From assembly GCF_036632915.2 (NCBI RefSeq), contig NZ_CP155552.1, positions 1,488,001 through 1,552,000 of the forward strand: a DNA stretch of 64,000 nt. Direction: 5' to 3'. Below the pieces are notes generated by a model that did no database searches, had not been told where the DNA came from, and was given only the letters and a program-made list of their open reading frames with translations. Position numbers and translations under genes: made by a program. This document shows, piece after piece, positions 55,794 to 64,000 of this stretch (within the stretch, counting starts at the first letter, position 1; each line of letters begins with the position of its first letter). Source of the stretch: Faecalibacterium taiwanense. GTDB taxonomy: Bacteria; Bacillota; Clostridia; Oscillospirales; Ruminococcaceae.

Positions 55794-58466
55794 TTGGATC
55801 GGACATCTTCTATTAAAGAAGCAATTCCGGTGTTACGAAAAAATCATGATAGCTGTCCCAAAGTATTGACTCTTTCTGCTTCAAATAGAATAAAGCTGCG
55901 ACATCTTCTATCTACAGCTCATGCGATTTTGGCTCACCATTGCGCACAAAAAGATGCTGATACAGAAAATGAGATGGCTTATCTGTATGAATATAACTGG
56001 TTGAACGAAAAGACTTTGATGCCTCTTTTGGATTCGGATATCGATTTGTATCAAAAAGTTCTTGCCAGAAATTCTGATATACGCAGTTCTGAAAAATGCG
56101 CTATTCTTTTATCGTTACTCCGTTCTTTTCGAGAATATGGTGACGAAGAAAAATGGAATATAAAGTATGTAGAGTTGGTTGCCATGAAAGCATATTTTAC
56201 GGCAGAACAACAGGAACAAATTCGATGGGAAGAATGTTTACATTCTCTTTTTCGCTACGAATTTCAGAAATTGAAACAACAATTGAAAAAATGGCACGTT
56301 TCACCGGATCAAACTTTATGGGCGTTACGTAAATCAGGACTGTGCGCCGAAGTTGGTGAGTATGATGTGGCACTTTCACTTTTGCAAAATTCTCTTTCCA
56401 ATTTGCGGCAGCGCATTTCACATCAGACTAGACCGGATACTTTCCTTGTATCATTAGAGAGCCCTATGATGAAATTGCAAAGCTATATTTCAGAAATTCG
56501 CCCTTCTGATGCAGAAGAAAAGAATATCACATTCGTAGATGAGCATCGCCGAACAGTCCATAGGCAATATGAGGTAGATTGGGCTGATGAAAATAAATAT
56601 TTCACATCAAGGTTAGAAGCACACTGGGTTCCTTTTCAAACACATGAAACCAAACCGCGTTTTGACTTTGGAGTGAATTCATCTACGACACACTATGGAG
56701 GAGAAGATAAAGAAAGAATAGTTGCTTTTACTTTTCTTCAATTCCGTGAGGAAACAGGCATACCATTTCGTCTTGAAAATTATGTGGACGGCGCAAAGGC
56801 AGCTTGTGGAGCCGCAGAACGCATTGCGCTATATTGTCCGCTATGGGCTATTTTGACCGTTGTAAGGGCTGGTGAAGAAAAGTTTATAGAAAATGCGCTT
56901 ACACGTGGTGTTCTCAGTACATGGACCCCCAAAGAAACAGATGAATGCTGCCAATTTTATATAGATGCAGTTTTACGTACGGAATTAGAATTTACCAACC
57001 ATAAGACCGCTGGCGGTAATACTTTTGTGACAAAAGCAGCTACAGTTCTTTTGGAGGCACTATCTGAACTGTGTTCTAAATGTTCGGATGAAATGATGGT
57101 GCAACTTCTGGACTTTTTGAAGAAATTATACTCTTCTCCTCAAAAAGATCATTATTTGCAAGCTGCATCACTTGTAAAAAGGCTGATTCCTTTTTATCCT
57201 GTTGGGTTGCATCGTGAACTGCTTTTGCAGTTGTTAACTTTTCCTCTGCCGAATCTAGAACGACTTAGGATTCATCGTGATTTGCTGGATCCATTTGGAG
57301 TGCTTTTAGCACGATCAAAAGGATTCAAAGTTGAATCGGAAAAGTCCTGCCAGGAAATTGAACAGTTAATTATTTTGTCTCAATCGCATGATAATGGCTT
57401 AAGTGCTTTAAACCGGTTGCTCTATTGTGGAGAACAGGGACTGCTGACATCTGATCAGAAAAAATGGTTGGGAGATTTTATCTGGAAGGATGGGAAACCA
57501 CATCTTCCTGAAAATTGGCTGGATACTGTTTGCCTGCATTTCCCGTCCCAGCGTGAGAGAGACGAAATTCAATACCTTTGTCAGTCTATTACAAATAAGA
57601 TTGAGGAAAACACATCTGGGGTGATTTGTTTCCCGGGTGATAATGATATTTTTAATGAACTTGTAAATGTTTCTTTTTTCCGTGCAGATGAGTTTACATC
57701 AGAGGAAACAAGCCGGATTCTTGAAGCTAGTAAGGAACGAATAGCGGATCTTTCTGATAATATCAGTCGTGGAATTGATGCATTTGGCGATGAAGGAGTA
57801 TTTGCTTCTCAAATATATCAGATACTGCACGCTCTTTGGATTTTTACTACTCTTCGTTCGCAGTGGACACCGACAGAAAAGGACTGTGCTGTAATGTCGG
57901 TAATCATAACACAATGTGACTCACATCATATCAGCCATCATGGTATAAAGCGATATTGGTCCATATTTTTGAAGCAGAACTTTGAATCAAAAAAGGATTT
58001 GGAGCATTCTTTGCGATCTGCTGATACCAAACGTGCGCACAGCTGTTATAATGTACTTGCAACTACAATATGTAATCCGGACAAAAGGTTGCTTCCAGAT
58101 GATGAGCTTTGCATAGGATTAGAAGTTGTTGCTCAACAGATTGCCTGGGGCGTTCCAAAGCAGCTAGCAGCTGCGTTACAAACGGTTTCTTTTGCAGCAG
58201 AATATCGTCCTGATCTGTTAACGACACACCCGATGGAACTTATATTGACAGGCCTTTCTCAGTTATTGGAACAAACTCGAATTTCTTCGGACGATACAGT
58301 GGCAACGGCATCAGAGAAGGGCGACATTCGTCGATGGGCTGTGATTCTTGCAACAAAAATAGATGCTGGAAAAATTTCTAAAGATGGACAAGAAATTTTA
58401 AAAGATTGGCGTGCTGTTAGCCAAGATAAGGATGAGTTCGCCGAAATCAGGAATGGCCAGCGATAA
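55794..58466 (+). CDS. Large helical-repeat partner of the SIR2 protein, unknown function
   Basis: This frame encodes 890 residues from TTG 55794 and is open back to 55752. The sequence is rich in amphipathic helices with no recognised enzyme motif or membrane segment. Regions such as LLEALSELCSKCSDEMMVQL and LLRSFREYGDEEKW suggest HEAT/TPR-like repeats. No ribosome site precedes the TTG, and only 7 bp separate it from the SIR2 stop. Expression probably needs coupling or slippage at the T8 run. In defence-associated sirtuins a helical C-terminal region of this size is fused to SIR2 and senses phage proteins. A similar job is inferred. Confidence 0.7.
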   Translation: MDRTSSIKEAIPVLRKNHDSCPKVLTLSASNRIKLRHLLSTAHAILAHHCAQKDADTENEMAYLYEYNWLNEKTLMPLLDSDIDLYQKVLARNSDIRSSEKCAILLSLLRSFREYGDEEKWNIKYVELVAMKAYFTAEQQEQIRWEECLHSLFRYEFQKLKQQLKKWHVSPDQTLWALRKSGLCAEVGEYDVALSLLQNSLSNLRQRISHQTRPDTFLVSLESPMMKLQSYISEIRPSDAEEKNITFVDEHRRTVHRQYEVDWADENKYFTSRLEAHWVPFQTHETKPRFDFGVNSSTTHYGGEDKERIVAFTFLQFREETGIPFRLENYVDGAKAACGAAERIALYCPLWAILTVVRAGEEKFIENALTRGVLSTWTPKETDECCQFYIDAVLRTELEFTNHKTAGGNTFVTKAATVLLEALSELCSKCSDEMMVQLLDFLKKLYSSPQKDHYLQAASLVKRLIPFYPVGLHRELLLQLLTFPLPNLERLRIHRDLLDPFGVLLARSKGFKVESEKSCQEIEQLIILSQSHDNGLSALNRLLYCGEQGLLTSDQKKWLGDFIWKDGKPHLPENWLDTVCLHFPSQRERDEIQYLCQSITNKIEENTSGVICFPGDNDIFNELVNVSFFRADEFTSEETSRILEASKERIADLSDNISRGIDAFGDEGVFASQIYQILHALWIFTTLRSQWTPTEKDCAVMSVIITQCDSHHISHHGIKRYWSIFLKQNFESKKDLEHSLRSADTKRAHSCYNVLATTICNPDKRLLPDDELCIGLEVVAQQIAWGVPKQLAAALQTVSFAAEYRPDLLTTHPMELILTGLSQLLEQTRISSDDTVATASEKGDIRRWAVILATKIDAGKISKDGQEILKDWRAVSQDKDEFAEIRNGQR

Positions 58467-58543
58467 TGAATCAAAGTGTCCATGTCTGGATGTGAAAATT
58501 TCTTACCTGAACTCTAAAATGGCGGGATTGTTCTAAATGGCAA

Positions 58544-58588
58544 ACAGCCGCCCAGCATGACCATAACGGTCAACTGCTGGGCGGCTGT
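58544..58588. terminator. Large hairpin between the SIR2 unit and hicB
   Basis: ACAGCCGCCCAGCA and TGCTGGGCGGCTGT form a 14-bp perfect stem. U-tracts are poor on both sides. It ends convergent transcription. A related stem GCCGCCCAGCG occurs at 59386-59430. Confidence 0.6.
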
Positions 58589-58602
58589 TGTTGTACTTAT
58601 AC

Positions 58603-58980
58603 TTACGCCAAATGGAGTTTCTCTTTCAGCGCATCCTGAAGGACGCCGGAAAAGTTGATGTGTGCCGATTCGGCGGCATCGTTGAGCCAGCCGGGAATGG
58701 AAAGGGTTTTCTTTACGGGTCTGTACCGCTTTTCGTACTCTTCCATATCGAAAGGTACCATCACCACAAAATCTTCCGGGTCAACATGGAGCGCAGAAGG
58801 GACAGAAGGCTCTGGGCAGACTTTGCAATCTTCCAGCATAAGGCCGATGGCATCCTGTGCCATGCGGACAGCTTCGTCCATGGTATCGCCTTGGGTGAAG
58901 CAGCCCTCAATATCGGGGATCTCAACAGAGTACCCGGTTTCTTCCAGGTGAAAAATTGCAGGATAGAAAATAGCGTTCAT
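58603..58980 (-). CDS. hicB: HicB-family antitoxin
   Basis: A 125-residue protein with a degenerate RNase-H-like HicB fold (YPAIFHLEETGYSVEIPDIE, GCFTQGDTMDEAVRMAQDAI). The C-terminal part (SIPGWLNDAAESAHINFSGV) looks like the ribbon-helix-helix/CopG-like DNA-binding end. It neutralises HicA and should repress the pair. AGGTGAG precedes the ATG. It lies 140 bp downstream of hicA, an unusually wide gap. Confidence 0.9.
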   Translation of the reverse strand: MNAIFYPAIFHLEETGYSVEIPDIEGCFTQGDTMDEAVRMAQDAIGLMLEDCKVCPEPSVPSALHVDPEDFVVMVPFDMEEYEKRYRPVKKTLSIPGWLNDAAESAHINFSGVLQDALKEKLHLA

Positions 58981-59120
58981 AATGTGACCTCACCTTTTAT
59001 AATTCAACAAACAATCAATGTACCTTCACTTAACAGGCCTACATTATTGGTTGGAAATTGTAGAATAGTCTATGCAGTGCTTTGCAGTTTCAGAATATGA
59101 AGTCTACAATCATCATATTC

Positions 59121-59312
59121 TTACTTTTTGAGTCCGGCTAATTTGAGAATGTTTTTCTCGGTACCGGGCTTCAGATCCTTTGCGTGAAATGGAACGACAG
59201 TGGTTTTGTTGGTAGTTGGGTTATGGTACTTGTAGTGTGACCCATTTGCACTGACTAAAACAAAGCCGTTCTGCTCCAGCAAGCGAATCATTTGCTTGGG
59301 AGTCATCGGCAT
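59121..59312 (-). CDS. hicA: HicA-family mRNA interferase toxin
   Basis: A 63-residue protein with the dsRBD-like HicA fold: MTPKQMIRLLEQNGFVLVSA, GSHYKYHN with the catalytic-type His, VVPFHAKDLKPGT and NILKLAG. It cleaves mRNA unless bound by HicB. AAAGGAGG lies 11 bp before the first ATG. A second ATG two codons on is also possible. Confidence 0.92.
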   Translation of the reverse strand: MPMTPKQMIRLLEQNGFVLVSANGSHYKYHNPTTNKTTVVPFHAKDLKPGTEKNILKLAGLKK

Positions 59313-59385
59313 GGCGGGTGCCCCTCCTTTCTTTCAGGATTACAGTTTTATTGTATACGTATTTTACGTATTTGTCAAGAGGGCA

Positions 59386-59432
59386 AATAAGCCGCCCAGC
59401 GACCTTACGGTCTCGCTGGGCGGCTTATTTTT
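59386..59432. terminator. Bidirectional terminator between XRE gene and hicA
   Basis: AATAAGCCGCCCAGCGA pairs with the matching TCGCTGGGCGGCTTATT. A T tract follows on the + strand and AT-rich DNA on the other. The stem overlaps the last codons of the XRE gene. Confidence 0.75.
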
Positions 59433-59727
59433 TGCGTTTCCACAACAGATATTCCTCGTAGCGGTGCATCTCGTTCTGTTCTTCTTCGGTCAGGCGCTGG
59501 CGCTGTTTGCGGGCTTCGTCCGAGGGGTCGATGTCGGTCAGACCCAGTAGGTAGTCGGCAGAGGTGCCATAACGCTTGCAGAGTGCAATCAAAACTTCAT
59601 GGCTGGGAGATGCTTTGTCGCGTTCCCATGTGCGGACGGTAGGCACTGAAACATGAAATTCTTTTGCTAAATCTTCTTGCGTTTCACCGTTTAATTTGCG
59701 TAACTCCGCGAGCCGTTCGCCAATCAT
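59425..59727 (-). CDS. XRE-family transcriptional regulator
   Basis: A 100-residue protein. Residues 1-65 are a Cro/CI helix-turn-helix (IGERLAELRKLNGETQEDLA, then VSVPTVRTWERDKASPSHEV). A charged C-terminal helix follows, with KQRQRLTEEEQNEMHRYEEY. It is divergent from the restriction-modification genes, with a palindrome (59819-59835) between. It could be a controller of that system or of itself. Confidence 0.9.
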   Translation of the reverse strand: MIGERLAELRKLNGETQEDLAKEFHVSVPTVRTWERDKASPSHEVLIALCKRYGTSADYLLGLTDIDPSDEARKQRQRLTEEEQNEMHRYEEYLLWKRKK

Positions 59728-59818
59728 CCTAATTCCCTGCCTTTCTTTGCTATCAGTATAAATAATATTGTCGCTCTTGACAAAAACCGATAATCCTGTT
59801 GTCAGTTTTGCTTAAAAG

Positions 59819-59835
59819 TGATAATATTATTATCA
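59819..59835. promoter_or_regulatory. Perfect palindrome, candidate XRE operator
   Basis: TGATAAT-ATT-ATTATCA is a perfect 7-bp dyad. It lies in the 178-bp divergent gap between the XRE gene and the methylase gene. The gap also contains TTGACA (59778-59783) and further GATAAT-like strings. Confidence 0.55.
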
Positions 59836-59905
59836 TAATAGTGCGAAAGTGATAAGAATACTGACACTTCCGCCGCAACGCTAAGGCAAAGCGAGGGAAT
59901 CCCCG

Positions 59906-61918
59906 TTGGAACAACTGATCGACTTTCACGCACCGGAAGTACAGGCGGTGCTGGATACGCTACTAGAAGATAAATCCACCGGTAAAAACATCATCTGGGC
60001 AACCGACCCTCCGGAGGAGCTGCAAACGGTAATGTACGAGCCGGTGACGGATAAATCTCCGATCACTGCGCAGCAGCTCAGGCTGACCCACTACGAGGTG
60101 GTGCTGCCCCGGATGATGAAGCAGACCGACACCCAGCAGCAGCGCACCCGCAAAAAGGCGAGGTATTCAGCCCGGCATGGGTCTGCAACAAGATGAATAA
60201 CGCACTGGATGCCGACTGGTTCGGTGCGCTGGGGGCAGAGCAGACCACCGGGCAGTTCACTGTGGAGCTGCTCCAAGGCTGGCAGGCGGTGGAAACGCCG
60301 GTGCAGTTCCCGGTTTGCGGGGCAGAGCCCTGGCATGGGTGCAGTATGTGCAGAGCCGCCGCTTGGAGGTGACCTGCGGCGAAGCCCCTTTCTGGCATCC
60401 CGGTACGATGCCGCCACCGGCGAGATGATCCCGGTAGCCCGGCGCATTGGCATTCTGGACCGCAAGCTGCGTGTGGTAAGCGAGAACGCCGCCACCGAGG
60501 ACGAGTGGCGCAAATATGCCACCCATGCGGTGCAGTCCACCTATGGCTATGAGTATCAGGGTGATAATTTGTTGCTGGCACGGGTCAACCTGCTGCTGAC
60601 CTATGCAGAGCATCTGCAAGCTCGTTGGCAGCGCAAGCCAACAGAAAAGGAGCTGCAGCCCATCGCCACCATCATCAGCTGGAACCTGTGGCAAATGGAC
60701 GGCTTGCACCTCTCTGTGCCAGGAGGCAAGCCTCAGCCGGAGGCAGAACAGCTTGATCTCTTTTCCATGTTCGGGGCGGCAGAGCCGCAGCCGCCCACGG
60801 TATCCTGTAAAGTGAAAAACTGGCGCAAGGGCAGCCATGGAACCGCCCAGAACTTTGAAACCATTCAGGAAGGGAGTACCAGCATGAAGTTTGATTATGT
60901 CATCGGAAACCCGCCGTATCAGGATGAAACCCTTGGCGATAACAAAGGCTTTGCACCGCCAGTATATAACAAATTTCTGGATGCGTCTTATGAAATTGCA
61001 GATAAGGTGGAAATGATTCACCCTGCACGGTTTTTGTTCAATGCTGGTTCTACGCCGAAGGCATGGAATGAGAAGATGCTGAGTGATCCGCACTTGACAG
61101 TCTTGCATTATGAATCTGATAGTTCAAAAATCTTTGCAAACACAGATATTAAGGGCGGTGTTGTAATTACATACCGCGACAAAGTGAAGAATTACGGTGC
61201 GATTGAGCATTTTATTGTGTTCGATGAACTAAGAAGTATTGCTCGTAAAATTGGAAAAACAGACTATGTACCGTTAAGCAAGGTGATTTATGCAGCAGAA
61301 TCGTATCGTTTCACAGAAACGATGCACAAAGAGAACTCAAGCGTGGAGTCTCTGCTAAGTAAAGGTCATAAATACGACTTCAAGTCGAATGTTTTAAGTA
61401 AACTCGATAATATTGTGTTCTTCTCTGAAATGCCGAAGGACGGAAGTTCTTATATAAAGATTTTGGGTCTGGACGGAAGCAAGCGCACAGAGAAATGGAT
61501 TAGAAAAGATTACGTTCGTGTCCCTGAAAATTTTGGGAGTTATAAGGTTTTTATCTCCAAAGCAAACGGTAGTGGTGCTTTTGGCGAAACTCTCTCAGCA
61601 CCGATAATTGCTGAACCGGGCATAGGACATACGCAGACATTTATGTCTATTGGAAAATGCGAAAGTGAACAAGAAGCTATCGCAATAACAAAGTATGTAA
61701 AAACAAAATTTGCAAGGGCAATGCTTGGGGTACTAAAAATTACGCAGGACTGTCCGGCACCAAAATGGAAATACGTTCCCCTTCAAGACTTTACCGCCCA
61801 TTCCGATATTGATTGGAGCAAGTCGGTGGCGGAAATTGACCGGCAGCTCTACCACAAATATGACCTGACTGCAGACGAGATCGAATTTATCGAGACCCAT
61901 GTAAAGGAGATGGCATAA
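59906..61918 (+). pseudogene. Eco57I-like DNA adenine methylase, three frameshifts
   Basis: Read across frames this is one N6-adenine methylase of about 670 residues. It starts at TTG 59906 (MEQLIDFHAPEVQAVL) and shifts at about 60157 (to GEVFSPAWVCNKMNNALDAD), between about 60315 and 60336 (to WVQYVQSRRLEVTCGEAP) and near 60385 (to FLASRYDAATGEMIPVARR). It then runs open to the stop at 61918. The catalytic NPPY lies in DYVIGNPPYQDETLG near 60900. Each shift fits loss of one base, mostly in G or C runs, and together they restore the original frame. The stop overlaps the nuclease gene start. The observed sequence cannot give a full methylase. Confidence 0.8.
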
Positions 61919-64000
61919 TGGCTGGCATAACCCTGCGCACTGCCCGGCAGGTGGTGCCCATGATCTACGCCTATACCACCCCGGAAATTGCCCGGCACAA
62001 CGGCTGGACGAAGATCGGCTACACCGAGCAGTCGGTGGACAAACGCCTGAAACAGCAGACCCACACCGCCGATGTGCTGTTCCACGAGGAGTGGCGGGGC
62101 AATGCCGTCTACGATGACGGCAGCGGTGAGGTGTTCACCGACCACGATTTCCACGCCTACCTCCGCAAGCTGAACGTGGAGAACGACCGCAAAAATGAGT
62201 GGTTCCATCTGGATGGGGAGCAGTCCCGGCGCTATTTTCAGGATTTCCGCATGAACCGGGGCAGGGTAAAGCTGGATGCCGCCATCCCCTACACTCTGCG
62301 GAAGGAGCAGGCAGAGGCCGTGGCGCAGACCAAAGCCTATTACCAGAGCCACCCCGGCGGGGAATACCTCTGGAACGCCAAGCCCCGCTTTGGCAAGACC
62401 CTCTCCGTCTACGACTTCTGCAAGCAGGTGGATGCACAGACGGTACTCATCGTCACCAACCGCCCCGCCATTGCCAATAGCTGGTACAGCGACTATGTGC
62501 GCTTTCTGGGCAGGGAGTCCGGCTATCTCTTCGTCAGCCATGTGGATGCCCTTGCCGGGCAGCCCCATGTGCTGGACGAGCAGGGCTATCTGGATGCCGC
62601 CGCGCAGGGCGAGGAACTGTATAAGCGCATTGAGTTCGTCAGCCTGCAGGATATGAAAGGCTCGAAATATTTCGGCGGCGAGTACGACAAGCTGCGCCAC
62701 CTGACCGAGCTGAACTGGGATGTGCTGGTCATCGACGAAGCCCACGAGGGCGTGGATACCTACAAGACCGACCTTGCCTTTGACCGCATCCACCGCCGCT
62801 TCACGCTGCACCTGTCCGGCACGCCCTTCAAGGCGCTGGCGAACGATAAGTTTGCCGGGGATGCCATCTTCAACTGGACCTACGCCGACGAGCAGGCCGT
62901 CAAGCGGAACTGGCAGGGTGAACCGGGGCAGCAGAACCCCTATGCAAACCTCCCCATGCTCAACCTCTACACCTACCAGATGTCCGAGATCATCCGGGAC
63001 GAGATCCGGCAGGGTGTAGAGATCGACGGCGAAACGCAGGAATTTGCCTTTGACCTGAACGAGTTCTTTAAGGTAAAGCCCAGCGGCAGCTTTGAGCACG
63101 AAGCCGAGGTGGACCGCTTTCTGGATGCCATGACCACCCAGAACAAATTTCCGTTTTCCACCCCGGAACTGCGTGCCGAGCTGAAACACACCTTCTGGCT
63201 GCTGAACCGGGTGGACAGCGCCAGAGCGCTGGCAAAAAAGCTGCAGGCGCACCCGGTATTCCGGGACTATGAGGTGATCCTTGCCGCCGGTGACGGCAAG
63301 CTGGACGACACGGACGAGAACCAGAAGAGCTTTGACCGGGTAAAAGCCGCCATCGCCCACCACGAAAAGACCATCACCCTGTCGGTGGGGCAGCTCACCA
63401 CCGGCGTGACCATCCCGGAATGGTCGGCGGTGCTGATGCTCTCCAACCTGAAAAGCCCGGCGCTGTATATGCAAGCGGCGTTCCGTGCCCAGAACCCCTG
63501 CCTTTTCCATGAAAACGGCACCTTCCGCCGCAAAGAGAACGCCTATGTGTTCGATTTTGACCCCGCCCGCACCCTGCTGATCTACGAGCGGTTCGCCAAC
63601 GACCTTTCACAGGACACCGCCAGCGGCAAGGGCGACACCGAGGAGCGCAAGGCGCACATCCAGAATCTGCTCAACTTCTTCCCGGTCATTGGTGAGGACG
63701 AGGAAGGGGAGATGATCCCGCTGGATGCAGAAAAAGTCCTCAGCATCCCCCGCAAGATCAAGTCCAAGGAAGTGGTGCGGATGGGCTTCCAGAGCAATTT
63801 CCTGTTCCAGAACATTTCCAACGTGTTCAGTGCCCCGCAGGAGGTGCTGGACATTCTGCAAAACTTCCAGCCCATCAGCGAAGCGAAAGCAAAGCCCATC
63901 CAGATCACCCCGGAGACCGGCGCAGACCTTTCCCTGAACGACAAGGGCGAGGTGGATTTGGACGAGGGCTACGTCATCGGCAAGGCGGCGGATGTGTTCG
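61918..64000 (+). CDS. GIY-YIG nuclease fused to DEAD/DEAH helicase, cut by window edge
   Basis: At least 694 residues, open to the end of the window. The N-terminal domain (about 12-95, IYAYTTPEIARHNGWTKIGY, then VDKRLKQQT) looks like a GIY-YIG-type nuclease. A superfamily 2 helicase follows, with motif I NAKPRFGKTLSVYD near 155, motif II VLVIDEAHEGVDT near 272 and motif III HLSGTPFKAL. A motif VI-like AAFRAQNP lies near 520. ATG 61918 overlaps the methylase stop, so this is the restriction half of a coupled restriction-modification pair. It could also be described as a type III/ISP-like restriction subunit. Confidence 0.88.
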   Translation, partial: MAGITLRTARQVVPMIYAYTTPEIARHNGWTKIGYTEQSVDKRLKQQTHTADVLFHEEWRGNAVYDDGSGEVFTDHDFHAYLRKLNVENDRKNEWFHLDGEQSRRYFQDFRMNRGRVKLDAAIPYTLRKEQAEAVAQTKAYYQSHPGGEYLWNAKPRFGKTLSVYDFCKQVDAQTVLIVTNRPAIANSWYSDYVRFLGRESGYLFVSHVDALAGQPHVLDEQGYLDAAAQGEELYKRIEFVSLQDMKGSKYFGGEYDKLRHLTELNWDVLVIDEAHEGVDTYKTDLAFDRIHRRFTLHLSGTPFKALANDKFAGDAIFNWTYADEQAVKRNWQGEPGQQNPYANLPMLNLYTYQMSEIIRDEIRQGVEIDGETQEFAFDLNEFFKVKPSGSFEHEAEVDRFLDAMTTQNKFPFSTPELRAELKHTFWLLNRVDSARALAKKLQAHPVFRDYEVILAAGDGKLDDTDENQKSFDRVKAAIAHHEKTITLSVGQLTTGVTIPEWSAVLMLSNLKSPALYMQAAFRAQNPCLFHENGTFRRKENAYVFDFDPARTLLIYERFANDLSQDTASGKGDTEERKAHIQNLLNFFPVIGEDEEGEMIPLDAEKVLSIPRKIKSKEVVRMGFQSNFLFQNISNVFSAPQEVLDILQNFQPISEAKAKPIQITPETGADLSLNDKGEVDLDEGYVIGKAADVF

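Noticed and set aside
54355..59800. Complete prophage or transposon
   Set aside because: No integrase, transposase or structural phage gene is visible in this block, only defence-type genes and short repeats.

Overview
The window is high-GC Firmicute chromosome, most like Faecalibacterium prausnitzii or a close relative (Oscillospiraceae). I infer this from gene content and order: archaeal-type AspRS, a DUF4364, S1-protein and DUF951 cluster, spo0A beside spoIVB, uxuAB beside a TRAP transporter, potABCD, and groESL under a CIRCE operator. No database search was possible. Most genes look vertically inherited and share one codon style. The exception is the AT-rich block at about 54.6-59.8 kb.

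Layout. 0-5 kb: the end of a GH31 alpha-glucosidase gene, a sugar-phosphate transferase, an AspRS, and palindromic repeats. 5-13.5 kb: spoIVA, DUF4364, an S1-domain protein, DUF951, then prfA-tsaC-coaE-lytic transglycosylase-M18 aminopeptidase. 13.6-17.5 kb: a membrane-anchored MerR regulator, a polysaccharide deacetylase, spo0A (frameshifted) and spoIVB. 17.6-20 kb: two tRNA-Leu genes and a flippase. 20-30.3 kb: a hexuronate module with uxuA, uxuB, a histidine kinase/response regulator/substrate-binding-protein operon, and a DctPQM TRAP transporter. 30.5-35.2 kb: rpmE and a four-gene GldA/GldG-type ABC system. 35.3-39.5 kb: potABCD behind a structured leader. 39.5-54.4 kb: acyl-ACP thioesterase, guaB, pncB, tRNA-Leu, an aconitase-family hydratase, a PHP protein, a TSCPD protein, a Clp ATPase, a lipid kinase and groESL.

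54.6-64 kb is accessory defence DNA: a zinc-ribbon protein, a SIR2-domain protein with an 890-residue partner, a HicAB toxin-antitoxin pair, an XRE regulator, and a restriction-modification pair. The methylase gene of that pair carries three frameshifts. The SIR2 gene and its partner are separated only by a T8 tract, and losing one T would fuse them into a single 1,183-residue protein of defence-associated-sirtuin architecture. This is the most interesting system in the window.

Other points of interest are a potABCD leader whose predicted 5' end pairs with the sequence just before a U-tract, and an orphan promoter/structured RNA/terminator unit at 40.84-41.05 kb. Five apparent single-base losses, mostly in short G or C runs, break otherwise conserved genes. 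They may be real decay or sequencing error, and raw reads would settle it.
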